From: Massilia antarctica
GTDB taxonomy: Bacteria; Pseudomonadota; Gammaproteobacteria; Burkholderiales; Burkholderiaceae_D
Assembly (NCBI RefSeq): GCF_015689335.1
Contig: NZ_CP065053.1
Span: 4,526,001 to 4,590,000, forward strand
Direction of reading: 5' to 3'
Length of the DNA: 64,000 nucleotides
This document shows, one piece after another, positions 26,856 to 36,088 of this stretch. The stretch's first letter is position 1; every line of letters begins with the position of its first letter. The notes beneath the pieces are model-generated. The model was not told where the DNA came from. It worked only from the letters and a program-made list of their open reading frames with translations, and searched no databases. A program made the translations under genes and the position numbers.

Positions 26856-28555
26856 TGCTGCCACGGACGTCAAGCTGCCTGGCGCTGGCGCTGGCGCTGG
26901 CGATGTCGGCGCCGCTGGTTCGCGCCGCCACGCTCGACGTGGCGTGGTGGCGCGACGGTCAGCTCACCGCGTTGCAGCTGGACGAGAACGGTGCCAGTCG
27001 CCGCGCCGCTTTCGACGGCGCACGCCAGGTTCCGCTGGGCAGTCTGTGGAAGCTGTTTGTGTATGTGTACGCAATCGACACAAAGGTACCGACACCGGAC
27101 TACACCTGCGGCGGACAAAAGAACGAGGAAGTGTATTGCTGCGCCGCCGGCAAGAGCATCGGACGCGACCTGGCGCTGGCGCAGTCGTGCGGCCTGTTCT
27201 TTTCGCCCGCACGCCTGATGCTCACGCGCCGTCCGTGGCAGCAGTATTGGAGCGAGCGGCTGGGACGCGCTCCCGCGGGCGAATACGACTGGCTCGCCGA
27301 TCCCTCGCACCTGACGCCGGAACGGCTGGTCAGCCTGCGCAGCCTGATGGTGGCGCTGGCCGCCATTCCGGCCGCCAGCCGGGCCGAGGCCGAGTCGGCG
27401 CTGCTGCACGTGGTGCTGGGTGCGCGTGGCGTCAACACGGCCAGCTGGTTCGGCAGCCGCCTGCGCGTGAAGACCTATTCCTGGCATCATCCGCAGCGTA
27501 CCAGCGAGCGGCTGGGCGGCGCGGCCGGCTGGCTGGCTGACGGCACGCCGCTCTGGTTCGGCGGCGCCGATACCAGCAGCCGCATTCTGGAAAAGTGGGC
27601 GCCGCGCCTGGCCGACACCTTGCCGTCAGCCGCGCCGCGCGCCGATGCGGGCTGTGTGGTGGTCGACTATTTCGCGCGCTATCCGATCAAAAGTGTCGCC
27701 GCCGGCCGCACCGCCGCCGTGCCGGGACTGCTCAATGGCCCTTACCAGGTGCGTTTTGAAAACGGCCGCAGCCTGGCCTTCTTCAGCCAGAACGACATGG
27801 TCCTGGCGCGCGACCCCCAGGGCCGCACGCACCTGACGGGCCGTTTCGGCGTCAACGACTACGTGGCGCGCGTGATCGACCGCGAGGGCGGCACCGCCGC
27901 GCCGGAAGCGGCCAAGGCGCTGGCGGTGGCGGCGCGCACCTACCTGCAGCAGAACGCCCAGTGGGCCGATGGCTGCCAGCGCATCGCCGACAGCAGCGCC
28001 ACGCAGCGCGTCAGTCCGCAGCCGGCCAGCGTGGAGGCGCGCGCCATCGCCAACTGGACCGACCAGCTGGTGCTGTCCGGGGTGGACGTGCGCTATCACG
28101 CCGATACGGCCGCGAAAGACACGATGGCGTGGAGCCAGGCCGTGGCCCAGGCGGGGCAGGGGCTGCGCTTCGACTCTATCCTGGCGTCGGCCTACCCGCG
28201 CGCCGACCTGACCACGCTCTCCGGCGGCGACTCGCAGCAATGCGTGCGCCTGGCGGGCGCCGAAGCATGGCTGGGGCGCGAACTGCCGCAATGGGAACGC
28301 ATGTTGCGAAAGGAAGCGGGCTATGAAACGCCGCTTGCGATGCCGGCGGTATGCCAGCTGGCGCGCGGCACGCCGTATTCAGAGCAGTCGCGCAACCGGA
28401 TTTATGTGCGCGGGCTGGCAAGCCGCGAAGACCGCATCACGTTGGCGCACGAATTCCTGCATCTGGGGCTGCGCAATCACCCGCGCGGGCAGGATGAAGC
28501 GCTGGTCGAACAACTGGCGCGGCGCCTGGTCGATGCGCGCCTGGAAATGCAATGA
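26855..28555 (+). CDS. yfaQ: YfaQ-like DUF2300 protein: PBP-like, SpoIID-like and HExxH parts
   Basis: This 566-residue exported protein reads as three parts. The N-terminal part resembles a penicillin-binding fold: SLWK at Ser63-Lys66, SCG at 111-113 where PBPs have SCN, and KTYSW at 206-210 with a following GWLADG. Residues about 330-480 match the SpoIID/LytB pattern, with NDYVARVIDREGG, ALAVAARTYL and FDSILASAYP. The C-terminus has HEFLH at 532-536, a zinc-peptidase-like HExxH. SpoIID proteins cut peptidoglycan glycans. The part boundaries are read by eye and need profile confirmation. The gene starts on the last base of the yfaS stop. Confidence 0.85.
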   Translation: MLPRTSSCLALALALAMSAPLVRAATLDVAWWRDGQLTALQLDENGASRRAAFDGARQVPLGSLWKLFVYVYAIDTKVPTPDYTCGGQKNEEVYCCAAGKSIGRDLALAQSCGLFFSPARLMLTRRPWQQYWSERLGRAPAGEYDWLADPSHLTPERLVSLRSLMVALAAIPAASRAEAESALLHVVLGARGVNTASWFGSRLRVKTYSWHHPQRTSERLGGAAGWLADGTPLWFGGADTSSRILEKWAPRLADTLPSAAPRADAGCVVVDYFARYPIKSVAAGRTAAVPGLLNGPYQVRFENGRSLAFFSQNDMVLARDPQGRTHLTGRFGVNDYVARVIDREGGTAAPEAAKALAVAARTYLQQNAQWADGCQRIADSSATQRVSPQPASVEARAIANWTDQLVLSGVDVRYHADTAAKDTMAWSQAVAQAGQGLRFDSILASAYPRADLTTLSGGDSQQCVRLAGAEAWLGRELPQWERMLRKEAGYETPLAMPAVCQLARGTPYSEQSRNRIYVRGLASREDRITLAHEFLHLGLRNHPRGQDEALVEQLARRLVDARLEMQ

Positions 28556-28595
28556 ACAACACGGTGCGAACGCCGCAACCTAACCAAACCTGATC

Positions 28596-29354
28596 ATGAA
28601 AATAGTATTGATACCCGCACTGCTCCTGTCGACCGCCGCCCTGGCGCAAGTGAAGATCGATTCGCCCAACAGCGGCTGGCGCAATTCGAAGGGCGCCAAG
28701 GAAGCGTACACGCAGGATGTGAACTATCCGGCGGCGTCGGTGAGCGTGCAGGCGGGGCAAAGCCCGACGGCCGAAATTCGCGGCCGCATCGCCGGCAAGG
28801 TCAAGGGCAAGGACAAGCCGGCCACCCTGGTCGTCAACGGCGTGGCGATGCCGATGGCGGTGCAGGAAGACGGCAGCTTCGCGCGCCCATACGCGTTCGG
28901 GCGCGGTTCGAACAGCGTGGAAGTGCGCTCGCCCGACGGCAAGGCCCGAAGCCGCAGCCAGTTCCTCGATTCGTACGCCGGCAAGACCCAGTCGCGCCTG
29001 CGCGTGGTGCTGTCGTGGGACAGCGACGGGACCGACGTCGACCTGCACGTAGTCGCGCCCGACGGCGGACACTCATGGTACGGCAACCGTGTCATGCCCA
29101 ATGGCGGCGCGCTCGATGTCGACGTCACCACCGGATATGGGCCAGAGATTTTTTCGAGCGCCGCGCCGCCGAAAGGGAACTACCACGTCTACGTGAACTA
29201 CTACGGGGCGGGCCAGGAGACTGGCATCTTGACGGTCGCGCAGGTTGCGATCATCACCAACGAAAATTCGCCGAACGAGCGCCAGGAAGTGGTTCGTGTG
29301 CCGCTGCGCGCGCCGGGCGAACTGACATTGGTCAAGTCGTTCGTGTTTCCGTAA
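28596..29354 (+). CDS. yfaP: YfaP-like DUF2135 exported protein
   Basis: This 252-residue protein has a clean signal peptide (cleavage after ALAQ). The mature part contains an Ig-like segment (residues 45-125) and a C-terminal DUF2135 domain with LSWDSDGTDVDLHVVAPDG and a GNYHVYVNYYG strand. It closes the yfaA-T-S-Q-P operon, 40 bases after yfaQ. The Asp-rich loop could bind calcium or another metal. The family function is unknown. The consistent gene order with the E. coli cluster suggests these proteins form a periplasmic complex. Confidence 0.85.
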   Translation: MKIVLIPALLLSTAALAQVKIDSPNSGWRNSKGAKEAYTQDVNYPAASVSVQAGQSPTAEIRGRIAGKVKGKDKPATLVVNGVAMPMAVQEDGSFARPYAFGRGSNSVEVRSPDGKARSRSQFLDSYAGKTQSRLRVVLSWDSDGTDVDLHVVAPDGGHSWYGNRVMPNGGALDVDVTTGYGPEIFSSAAPPKGNYHVYVNYYGAGQETGILTVAQVAIITNENSPNERQEVVRVPLRAPGELTLVKSFVFP

Positions 29355-29474
29355 TCGCTGCCATGCTCCGAAAACAACGCCCCTCATCGACGCTTTGACA
29401 GTTCTTGAACGGCATGTAAAACTGTCGTCAGGAAATGTGATCCTGGCTGCGCATGGACTGCGATAGCCATTCTG

Positions 29475-29858
29475 ATGAATTGGGAGTGCAAGTTGAGTAC
29501 TGCAGCATGGATCTACGATGCCAGCATCGTTATCAGGAACGCAAGGCAACCTGCGGCGTTCAACGCGATTCGGACATCGTTCGAAGGTTGCGACTCCTTT
29601 TTCGCCGAGCGCGCGCGCGCGGAACGCGATTTCCCGGCATTCCTCGAATCGATCGGCTTCACCAGCCAGCGCCAGGAAGGCGCGCTGCTGATTGATGGCG
29701 GCGACATCGATATCATCACCAACTGGCTCATTCGCCTGTTCGACACGCTTGGGCCGTTCGTCGAAGCCGGCGGTGTGCTGGAGATCCGTGATGAAGAGGG
29801 CGAGCAAATGACCTTCTGCTACGACGGCAAGCAAATGGACATCGAATTCAGCGAATAA
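29475..29858 (+). CDS. Hypothetical protein, 127 aa
   Basis: This acidic soluble protein with predicted alpha/beta content has no signal peptide, membrane segment or known motif. Two starts compete: ATG at 29475, which has a poor ribosome site, and TTG at 29493, which has GGGAG six bases upstream and would give MSTAAWIYD. The ends of the protein are rich in Asp and Glu. It lies between the yfa operon and another small hypothetical gene, possibly co-transcribed with neither. Confidence 0.6.
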   Translation: MNWECKLSTAAWIYDASIVIRNARQPAAFNAIRTSFEGCDSFFAERARAERDFPAFLESIGFTSQRQEGALLIDGGDIDIITNWLIRLFDTLGPFVEAGGVLEIRDEEGEQMTFCYDGKQMDIEFSE

Positions 29859-29859
29859 A

Positions 29860-29884
29860 ATGACGCGGCGCCGCGCCGCGTCAT
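29860..29884. terminator. Perfect 11-bp stem hairpin
   Basis: ATGACGCGGCG and CGCCGCGTCAT are exact reverse complements with a three-base loop, immediately after the stop of the hypothetical gene. On the minus strand the stem is followed by TTTT, and on the plus strand by no T-run. It probably forms a very stable structure and may act as a terminator or as an RNA 3'-end stabiliser. Confidence 0.5.
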
Positions 29885-29924
29885 GCTACATTGGCACTCC
29901 CGAAAAGTGAAGGAGTGCTGTGCC

Positions 29925-30290
29925 ATGCATCCCAATCCCAGCATCGCCTCGATCCGCGCCCGCCTGCTCGGCGGGATGGCTGCGTATATGCGGCGCTGCG
30001 CCGAAGACCCGCAGAGCGAGGCCCCGTATGGCCAGGCCGAGATCGACGAGTGCGCCGGCATCCTCGATGCATACGCCGCGTCCGTGGATAAGCTCCCCAA
30101 GTCCGCCGCCCCCGCGGCGATCATGAAGGAAGTCGAAAAAGTCGTCCTGGCCCTCAATGCGTTCGATGAACGCTGCAATGTGATCGAGACCGAAGAGCGC
30201 GAAAGCCTGTGCGACATCATCTACCTCGTTGCCAGGGACGCGGGCCTGGACGCCGACGAGGACATCACCGAACAGTGGCGCGAGTGGTAA
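29925..30290 (+). CDS. Hypothetical protein, 121 aa
   Basis: This soluble, mostly helical, acidic protein has no signal peptide and no known motif. AAGGAG about ten bases before the ATG at 29925 gives a good ribosome site and argues that the gene is expressed. The C-terminus (AGLDADEDITEQWREW) is acidic. It is the last gene before the cobalamin locus and is separated from it by the riboswitch promoter, so it is probably not part of that regulon. Confidence 0.6.
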   Translation: MHPNPSIASIRARLLGGMAAYMRRCAEDPQSEAPYGQAEIDECAGILDAYAASVDKLPKSAAPAAIMKEVEKVVLALNAFDERCNVIETEERESLCDIIYLVARDAGLDADEDITEQWREW

Positions 30291-30313
30291 GCACGCGCGC
30301 CATGCGCGCAACC

Positions 30314-30342
30314 TTGCAATTTATATAGTCCCCACCTATACT
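30314..30342 (+). promoter_or_regulatory. Sigma70-type promoter of the cobalamin locus
   Basis: TTGCAA (30314-30319) and TATACT (30337-30342) are separated by 17 bases, the optimum for sigma70. Transcription would start near 30349, just ahead of the B12 riboswitch. A short GCGCGC inverted repeat precedes it, possibly ending upstream transcription. Confidence 0.7.
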
Positions 30343-30350
30343 TCGCCGGT

Positions 30351-30556
30351 AGTCAAGCTTCTGGTTCTGGCAAACGATCGTTTGCCGGATTAAATGGGAA
30401 GCCGGTGCGATCCCGTAATGGGACAAAGCCGGCGCTGCCCCCGCAACGGTAAGCGAGTCAAGGATGTGCATCACGCCACTGTGCTTAGCATGGGAAGGCG
30501 CATATCCGGGAAGAGGGCTGTTGCCCCTCCACTCGCCAGCCCGGAAACCAGCCGAA
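30351..30556 (+). ncRNA. Cobalamin (B12) riboswitch
   Basis: The leader holds the hallmark blocks in order: TTAAATGGGAAGCCGGTGCG, then GCTGCCCCCGCAACGGTAAG, then GCCACTG with GGGAAGGC, and finally the B12-box-like GCCAGCCCGGAAACCAGCC near 30535-30553. These are the conserved cores of adenosylcobalamin riboswitches. It lies 165 bases before cbtB, so high B12 should repress the cobalt uptake and cobalamin synthesis genes that follow. A hairpin (GCGATCC and GGATCGC, 30583-30600) downstream could be part of the expression platform. Confidence 0.92.
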
Positions 30557-30582
30557 GCGGCAAGTCGTTTGTATCGCGGAGG

Positions 30583-30600
30583 GCGATCCAGGTGGATCGC
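30583..30600 (+). promoter_or_regulatory. Hairpin between riboswitch and cbtB
   Basis: GCGATCC and GGATCGC pair with a four-base loop (AGGT) about 30 bases after the riboswitch. It has no T-run. It could be the switching element that controls translation or termination, but the alternative pairing was not worked out. Confidence 0.35.
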
Positions 30601-30721
30601 TGCGTTCCGCACCCCATCTCACGTTCCTTCTCCTCGTACAAGCTCCGGTTGCCGGCCAAGGCAAGACGCGCGCGTCTGCATGTTGTCCGGCTCTATGCGC
30701 AGTGCTTTTGGAAGGAATGCC

Positions 30722-30919
30722 ATGTCGTCGATCCGCCAGGTTATCACCACCGCCGATGAACAAGTCCCGTTTGCCGCCATCAGGGAGCGGATCGTACAAG
30801 TCATGTGCGCCGCCAGCCTTGGGGTCGTGCTGCTGTACGGCGCCGGCTTCGCTTCGATGGAAGCGCTGCACAACGCAGCGCACGACAGCCGCCACTCGGC
30901 CGGCTTCCCATGCCACTGA
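30722..30919 (+). CDS. cbtB: CbtB cobalt transporter subunit
   Basis: This 65-residue protein has one membrane segment (VMCAASLGVVLLYGAGF) and a C-terminal His-rich metal motif (ALHNAAHDSRHSAG), the signature of CbtB. CbtB and CbtA form a predicted cobalt uptake system controlled by B12 riboswitches, as seen here. GGAAGGA six bases upstream fixes the ATG. The stop overlaps the cbtA start by 10 bases. Confidence 0.9.
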   Translation: MSSIRQVITTADEQVPFAAIRERIVQVMCAASLGVVLLYGAGFASMEALHNAAHDSRHSAGFPCH

Positions 30920-31689
30920 TTCGTACCGCGCCCGCAGCAGGCCTGGGAACCTTTAACCGCATCATCGCCAGCGCGGCGGCAGCCGGCATCCTCGCCGGCC
31001 TGCTGCTGACCGGCGTGCAGCAATTGCGCGTGGCCCCGATCATCCTGCAGGCGGAGGTGTTCGAGAGCGCCGCGCCGAAGGCATTGGAAGTGGCCGCGCC
31101 GCACAGCCATGCCGACGCAGCGCCGCACGAGCATGGTCACGACGCAAAGCCCCACGAGCACGCGGAAGAGGGCGCCCATGAGCACGGCGGCTGGCAGCCG
31201 GACGACGGCATGGAGCGCACCTTCTACACGGCGGTAGCAAATATCAGCGCTGGTATCGGCTTCGCGCTGCTGCTGGCGGCAGCCATCGGCCTGCATGGCG
31301 GCGCAAGCGGCTGGCGCGCGGGCCTGCTGTGGGGCGCCGCCGGCTACACGGTGTTCTTCCTGGCGCCTTCGGTCGGCTTGCCGCCCGAGCTGCCCGGCAC
31401 CGTCGCAGCGCCCCTGCTGGCGCGCCAGATGTGGTGGACCGCCACCGTCATGGCCAGCGCCGGCGGGCTGGCGCTGATGGTCTTCGCCAAAAGCTGGCCG
31501 CTCCGGATCGCCGGCGCGCTGTTGCTGTTCGTGCCGCACCTGGTCGGATCGCCCCAGCCCGCGATGCATTCGAGCAGTGCGCCGCCCGAACTGGCGCGCA
31601 GCTTCCTGTACGCGACCTTGCTGGCCAATGCCGCTTTCTGGCTGGCCATGGGTGCGCTGGCGGGCTACTTCTACAAGAAATTCGGCTGA
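30910..31689 (+). CDS. cbtA: CbtA cobalt transporter with His-rich loop
   Basis: This 259-residue protein has about five membrane segments, the usual CbtA layout. A first helix is followed by a long His/Glu-rich loop (residues about 60-95) containing many HxH and HEH units that could bind cobalt. This loop is longer than in minimal CbtA proteins. Other membrane segments lie near 112-130, 140-160, 180-200 and 230-250. The gene overlaps cbtB, follows the B12 riboswitch and leads into cobaltochelatase genes. The cobalt role is based on family and context. Confidence 0.88.
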   Translation: MPLIRTAPAAGLGTFNRIIASAAAAGILAGLLLTGVQQLRVAPIILQAEVFESAAPKALEVAAPHSHADAAPHEHGHDAKPHEHAEEGAHEHGGWQPDDGMERTFYTAVANISAGIGFALLLAAAIGLHGGASGWRAGLLWGAAGYTVFFLAPSVGLPPELPGTVAAPLLARQMWWTATVMASAGGLALMVFAKSWPLRIAGALLLFVPHLVGSPQPAMHSSSAPPELARSFLYATLLANAAFWLAMGALAGYFYKKFG

Positions 31690-31692
31690 GCG

Positions 31693-32031
31693 ATGCGTAC
31701 CCATGACCGCCACGTGTTCATGTGCGTCGGCCCACGCTGCACCGAAAACGGCGTGCAGGCGCAGGCAGTGTTCGAGCACATGGGGCGCGTGATCGACGCG
31801 CATCCGGACCTGTGCGTCAAGCGCACCCGCACGCATTGCATGGTCGCGTGCCGCAATGAAGGACCGATCGTGGTGGTGTATCCGGAAGGCGTATGGTACC
31901 GGCGCGTGGACGAAGCGGCGGCCGGGCGCATCGTGGCCGAGCACCTTATCGACGGCGCGGAAGTGGCCGACCTGATTTTCCATCGCATCGGCGAAGGCGA
32001 CACACTCGTGGCGGACAATGACATCATCTGA
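31693..32031 (+). CDS. 2Fe-2S ferredoxin-like protein upstream of cobN
   Basis: This 112-residue thioredoxin-like ferredoxin has Cys pairs at CVGPRC and HCMVAC, which match the [2Fe-2S] binding pattern of the COG3411 family. These proteins are often encoded next to cobaltochelatase genes, though their partner reaction is unclear. It follows cbtA after 3 bases and overlaps the cobN start by 14. It may supply electrons for ring reduction or for the MxCxxC-type CbiX in the same operon; this is inference. Confidence 0.85.
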   Translation: MRTHDRHVFMCVGPRCTENGVQAQAVFEHMGRVIDAHPDLCVKRTRTHCMVACRNEGPIVVVYPEGVWYRRVDEAAAGRIVAEHLIDGAEVADLIFHRIGEGDTLVADNDII

Positions 32032-35000
32032 TTTTCCTCAAGGCCCGGCGCACATCGCGCTGCTTACCCATGCATCGAACGACCTGACGGTCCTGCACCA
32101 TGCCGTGGGCCAGTTGCCCCCGGAATTCGGCGCGGTGGCGGGCGTGAGCCTGCAGGCACTCGACGCTGACGGCGGCGCCACGGCGCTGTTCTCGCGCGAG
32201 GTTCAGGGCGCGCGCATCATCATTTTGCGCGTGCTGGGACGGCTCGGCAGCGTGCCCGGTTTTGCCGATCTGGTCAGCCACGCGCGCCGCCACGGCCAGC
32301 ACCTGATTGCGATCAGCGGCACCGGCGAGCCCGATCCCGAACTGGCGGCGGTATCGACCGTCGCTCCCGACGTGCTGCAACAGACACTGAACTACTTCCA
32401 TTGCGGCGGCAGCGGCAACCTGGCGCAGTTGCTGCGCTACCTGTCCGACCATCTGCTGCTGACCGGTTTTGGCTACGAGAGCGCGCTGCCGCTGCCGGAA
32501 CACGGTATCTATCACCCCGACCTGGCGCAGGGCGCCGGTATCGACGACTGGCTGGCGCTGCGCAAACCCGGCGCGCCGAGTGCCGGCATCGTGTTCTACC
32601 GCGCCCACTGGATGAGCGGGAACACGCGCTTCATCGACGCGCTGCTGGACGCGCTGGAAAAGCGCGGCATGAACGTGCTGCCGGTGTTCACGTCCTCCTT
32701 GCGCAGCGGCGCTGGCGGTGACGGGGCACTGCCCGACGCGCTGCGCTATTTCAGCGACGCGCGCGGCGTGCATATCGATGTGCTGATCAACACCACCTCG
32801 TTCGCGATGGGCGAGATCACGCCCGGCGGCCCAACGCCGGCCGGCTGGTCGGTCGGCGTGCTGGAAACGTTGAACGTGCCGGTGCTGCAAGCGATCACCA
32901 GCGGCATGACCTTGCCGCAGTGGGAGCAGTCCGCGCGCGGCCTCAATCCGCTCGACACTGCCATGAACGTGGTGCTGCCCGAGTTCGACGGGCGTATCAT
33001 CACCGCGCCGGTGTCGTTCAAGTCGCGCGCCGCCGGCTTGCAGGGCGACGCGGTCGAATACGAACCGGTGCCGGACCGGGTGGCGCGCGTGGCCGGTATC
33101 GCCGCGCGCTTCGCACGCCTCAAGCATGTACCGAACGCGGAAAAGCGCGTTGCCTTCATGTTCACCAATTCGAGCAGCAAGGCTTCGCAGATCGGCAATG
33201 CGGTGGGGCTCGATGCCCCGGCTTCGCTGATGCGCATCCTGGACGCCATGCGCGCCGCCGGCTACGACGTCGGCCAGCCCCCGGCCGACGGCACCACCCT
33301 GATTCACGATCTGGTCGCGCGCTGCTCGTACGACCAGATTTACGTGACCACGGAGCAGTTGCGCAACGCCGCCGGCCGCGTGCCCGCCGCGCAGTACGCG
33401 ACGTGGTTCGCCGAACTCACGCCCGACATGCAGGAAAAAATGAGCACCCAGTGGGGCGCCGCGCCTGGCGAAGCATATGTGTGCGACGGCCACCTGGCGC
33501 TGGCCGGGATCGAATTGGGCAATTCCTTCGTCGCCTTGCAGCCGCCGCGCGGCTATGGCATGGACCCGGACGCGATCTATCACCAGAGCGACCTGCCGCC
33601 GACCCACCATTATTATGCGCTGTACCGCTGGCTGCGCGATGTCTGGCGCGCCGATGCCATCGTCCACGTCGGCAAGCACGGAACCATGGAATGGCTGCCC
33701 GGCAAAGGCGTCGGCCTGTCGCAGAACTGCTTCCCGGATGCCCTGCTGGGTGACCTGCCGCTGTTTTACCCGTTCATCATCAACGATCCGGGCGAGGGTT
33801 CGCAGGCCAAGCGCCGCGCGCATGCCGTGGTAGTGGACCATCTGACGCCGCCGATGACCACCGCCGACACCTACGGTGCGCTGGCGCAGCTGACGCAGCT
33901 GGTCGATGAGTATTATCAGGTCGAGGTACTGGACCCGGCCAAACTGCCGCTGCTGCAGCAGCAGATCTGGGAACTGGTCAAGCAGACCAACCTGAATGCC
34001 GACCTGCAGGCGCGCCTGCTGCACCACGATCACGACCATGACCACGATCATGGACACGGGCATCACCACCACCATGACCATGATCATGATCATCACCACG
34101 AAGAGGACGGTGAACTTCCCGCAGCACTGGCGTCGATGGGCGGCTCCGACGTGGCTCACCTGATCGAAGACCTGGACGGCTACCTGTGCGAACTGGGTTC
34201 GGCCCAGATCCGCGACGGCCTGCACATCCTCGGTGGCGGCCCTGACGCGCAGCAGATGCCGGCCATGCTGGTATCGCTCACGCGCCTGCCCAACCTCGAT
34301 ATTCCGGGTTTGCAGGCGGAAGTGTCAAAGCTGTTCGGCCTCACGATGGACCTGCTGCTCGACCAGAAGGGGCGCCGCATCAACGTGGTGCCCGTGCTCG
34401 CGCGCCTGGCCCGGTGCGCCGTGGTCACGCGGTCGGACGCGCTCGACGCCATCGACGCGCTGTGCCTGCGCCTGTTCACCGAACTGGCGGCGCGCGATTA
34501 CAGGCCGGCCGCCATTGATGAAGTGCTCAACATCGTCTTTGCCGACATCGACGGCGAAGTCGCGGCCGCGCGGCTGCTCCAACCGGCCCAACGCGCAAAG
34601 GCCAGCATGCTGTCGCAGATGGGCAAGCCGCGCGCGGCGCCAGTGCGCCTGCCTGCCGCGCAGGCGGCTCCCGTCGCGCCGCCGTCGAACCGCTTCGATT
34701 CGCTGCGCAAGGTGCTCGGCTTCGCATGCAGCCAGCTGGTGCCGAACCTGGCGCGTGCGACCGACGAAATCGACAATCTGATCAATGGTCTGTCCGGCCA
34801 GTACGTGCCGGCCGGCCCGAGTGGTTCGCCCACGCGCGGCATGGCGCACATCCTGCCGACCGGCCGCAATTTCTACTCGGTTGACCCGCGCAGCGTGCCC
34901 TCGCAGTCGGCATGGCGGGTCGGCCTGCAACTGGCGCACGAGGTATTGACGCGGCACGAGCGCGAAACCGGCGCGTATCCCGAGAGCGTCGCAATCAGCA

Positions 35001-36088
35001 TCTGGGGCACCAGCGCGATGCGCACCCACGGCGATGACGTGGCGCAGATCCTGGCCCTGCTCGGCGTGCGCCCGGTCTGGCGTGCCGAAAGCCGCCAGGT
35101 GAGCGGAGTGGAAGTGATTCCCCTCGAAGAACTCAAGCGCCCGCGCATTGACGTCACGACCCGCATCAGCGGCTTTTTCCGCGATGCGTTCCCGCAGCTG
35201 ATCGACTTGATCGACGACGCCGTGAACACCGTGATCCAGCTCGACGAACCGCTGACGCACAATTTCGTGCGCAAGCACTATCTGGCCGAACTCGGAGGCT
35301 GGATCGAACAAGGCCTGAGCCAGGAAGAGGGCGCGCGGCGTGCCTCGTACCGCGTGTTCGGCGCCAAGCCTGGCAGCTACGGCGCCGGCATCCTGCCGCT
35401 GATCCAGCACAAGAACTGGGAAGGCGATGCCGATTTCGCCGAAGCCTACGTCAACTGGGGCGGCTACGCCTATGCGCGCGGCGAACAGGGCACCGACCAG
35501 CGCGACGCCTTCAAGGTGCGCCTGTCCGGCGTGCAGGTGGCCCTGCACAACCAGGACAACCGCGAACACGACATCTTCGACAGTGACGACTACCTGCAAT
35601 TCCACGGCGGGATGATCGCCACCATCCGCGCACTGACCGGACAGCAGCCGCGCCACTACTTCGGCGACAGCCACGACCCGGCGCGGGCGCAAGTGCGCGA
35701 CCTGAAAGAAGAAACCCTGCGCGTGTTCCGTTCGCGCGTGGTCAATCCCAAGTGGCTGGCCAGCATCCAGCGCCACGGCTACAAGGGCGGACTGGAACTG
35801 ACGGCCACCGTCGACTATCTGTTCGGCTACGATGCCACGGCGCAGGTGATGGACGACTGGATGTATGAAGACGTAGCCCAGGCTTACGGCTTCGATGACG
35901 ACATGCAGCGCTTCCTGGAAGAAGCCAACCCGTGGGCGCAGAATGCGATTGCCGAGCGCTTGCTGGAAGCAGCCAGCCGCGGCATGTGGGCCGAGCCGCG
36001 CCCGGAAACGCTGGCAAAGCTGCGCGAACTGTATCTCGATAGCGAAACCTTGCTCGAAGCACGCGGCGAAACGGCGCGTAATGGATAA
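32018..36088 (+). CDS. cobN: Cobaltochelatase large subunit CobN
   Basis: This 1356-residue protein is the CobN/BchH large subunit that inserts cobalt into the corrin ring with ATP hydrolysis by the I and D subunits. Family blocks visible include [20 protein letters not shown] near residues 548-567 and [20 protein letters not shown] near 1000-1020. A His/Asp-rich insertion of about 28 residues around 668-697 looks like a metal-storage or delivery loop and interrupts the normal alignment. It follows the ferredoxin gene and is followed at once by a fused I/D subunit gene. The gene is intact. Confidence 0.95.
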   Translation: MTSSDFPQGPAHIALLTHASNDLTVLHHAVGQLPPEFGAVAGVSLQALDADGGATALFSREVQGARIIILRVLGRLGSVPGFADLVSHARRHGQHLIAISGTGEPDPELAAVSTVAPDVLQQTLNYFHCGGSGNLAQLLRYLSDHLLLTGFGYESALPLPEHGIYHPDLAQGAGIDDWLALRKPGAPSAGIVFYRAHWMSGNTRFIDALLDALEKRGMNVLPVFTSSLRSGAGGDGALPDALRYFSDARGVHIDVLINTTSFAMGEITPGGPTPAGWSVGVLETLNVPVLQAITSGMTLPQWEQSARGLNPLDTAMNVVLPEFDGRIITAPVSFKSRAAGLQGDAVEYEPVPDRVARVAGIAARFARLKHVPNAEKRVAFMFTNSSSKASQIGNAVGLDAPASLMRILDAMRAAGYDVGQPPADGTTLIHDLVARCSYDQIYVTTEQLRNAAGRVPAAQYATWFAELTPDMQEKMSTQWGAAPGEAYVCDGHLALAGIELGNSFVALQPPRGYGMDPDAIYHQSDLPPTHHYYALYRWLRDVWRADAIVHVGKHGTMEWLPGKGVGLSQNCFPDALLGDLPLFYPFIINDPGEGSQAKRRAHAVVVDHLTPPMTTADTYGALAQLTQLVDEYYQVEVLDPAKLPLLQQQIWELVKQTNLNADLQARLLHHDHDHDHDHGHGHHHHHDHDHDHHHEEDGELPAALASMGGSDVAHLIEDLDGYLCELGSAQIRDGLHILGGGPDAQQMPAMLVSLTRLPNLDIPGLQAEVSKLFGLTMDLLLDQKGRRINVVPVLARLARCAVVTRSDALDAIDALCLRLFTELAARDYRPAAIDEVLNIVFADIDGEVAAARLLQPAQRAKASMLSQMGKPRAAPVRLPAAQAAPVAPPSNRFDSLRKVLGFACSQLVPNLARATDEIDNLINGLSGQYVPAGPSGSPTRGMAHILPTGRNFYSVDPRSVPSQSAWRVGLQLAHEVLTRHERETGAYPESVAISIWGTSAMRTHGDDVAQILALLGVRPVWRAESRQVSGVEVIPLEELKRPRIDVTTRISGFFRDAFPQLIDLIDDAVNTVIQLDEPLTHNFVRKHYLAELGGWIEQGLSQEEGARRASYRVFGAKPGSYGAGILPLIQHKNWEGDADFAEAYVNWGGYAYARGEQGTDQRDAFKVRLSGVQVALHNQDNREHDIFDSDDYLQFHGGMIATIRALTGQQPRHYFGDSHDPARAQVRDLKEETLRVFRSRVVNPKWLASIQRHGYKGGLELTATVDYLFGYDATAQVMDDWMYEDVAQAYGFDDDMQRFLEEANPWAQNAIAERLLEAASRGMWAEPRPETLAKLRELYLDSETLLEARGETARNG

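Noticed and set aside
22122..26873. A 1583-codon open frame on the minus strand opposite yfaS
   Set aside because: It is antisense to a well-supported alpha-2-macroglobulin gene. Its protein is Arg/Gln/Ala/His-rich with no motif, as expected from a GC-rich complement.
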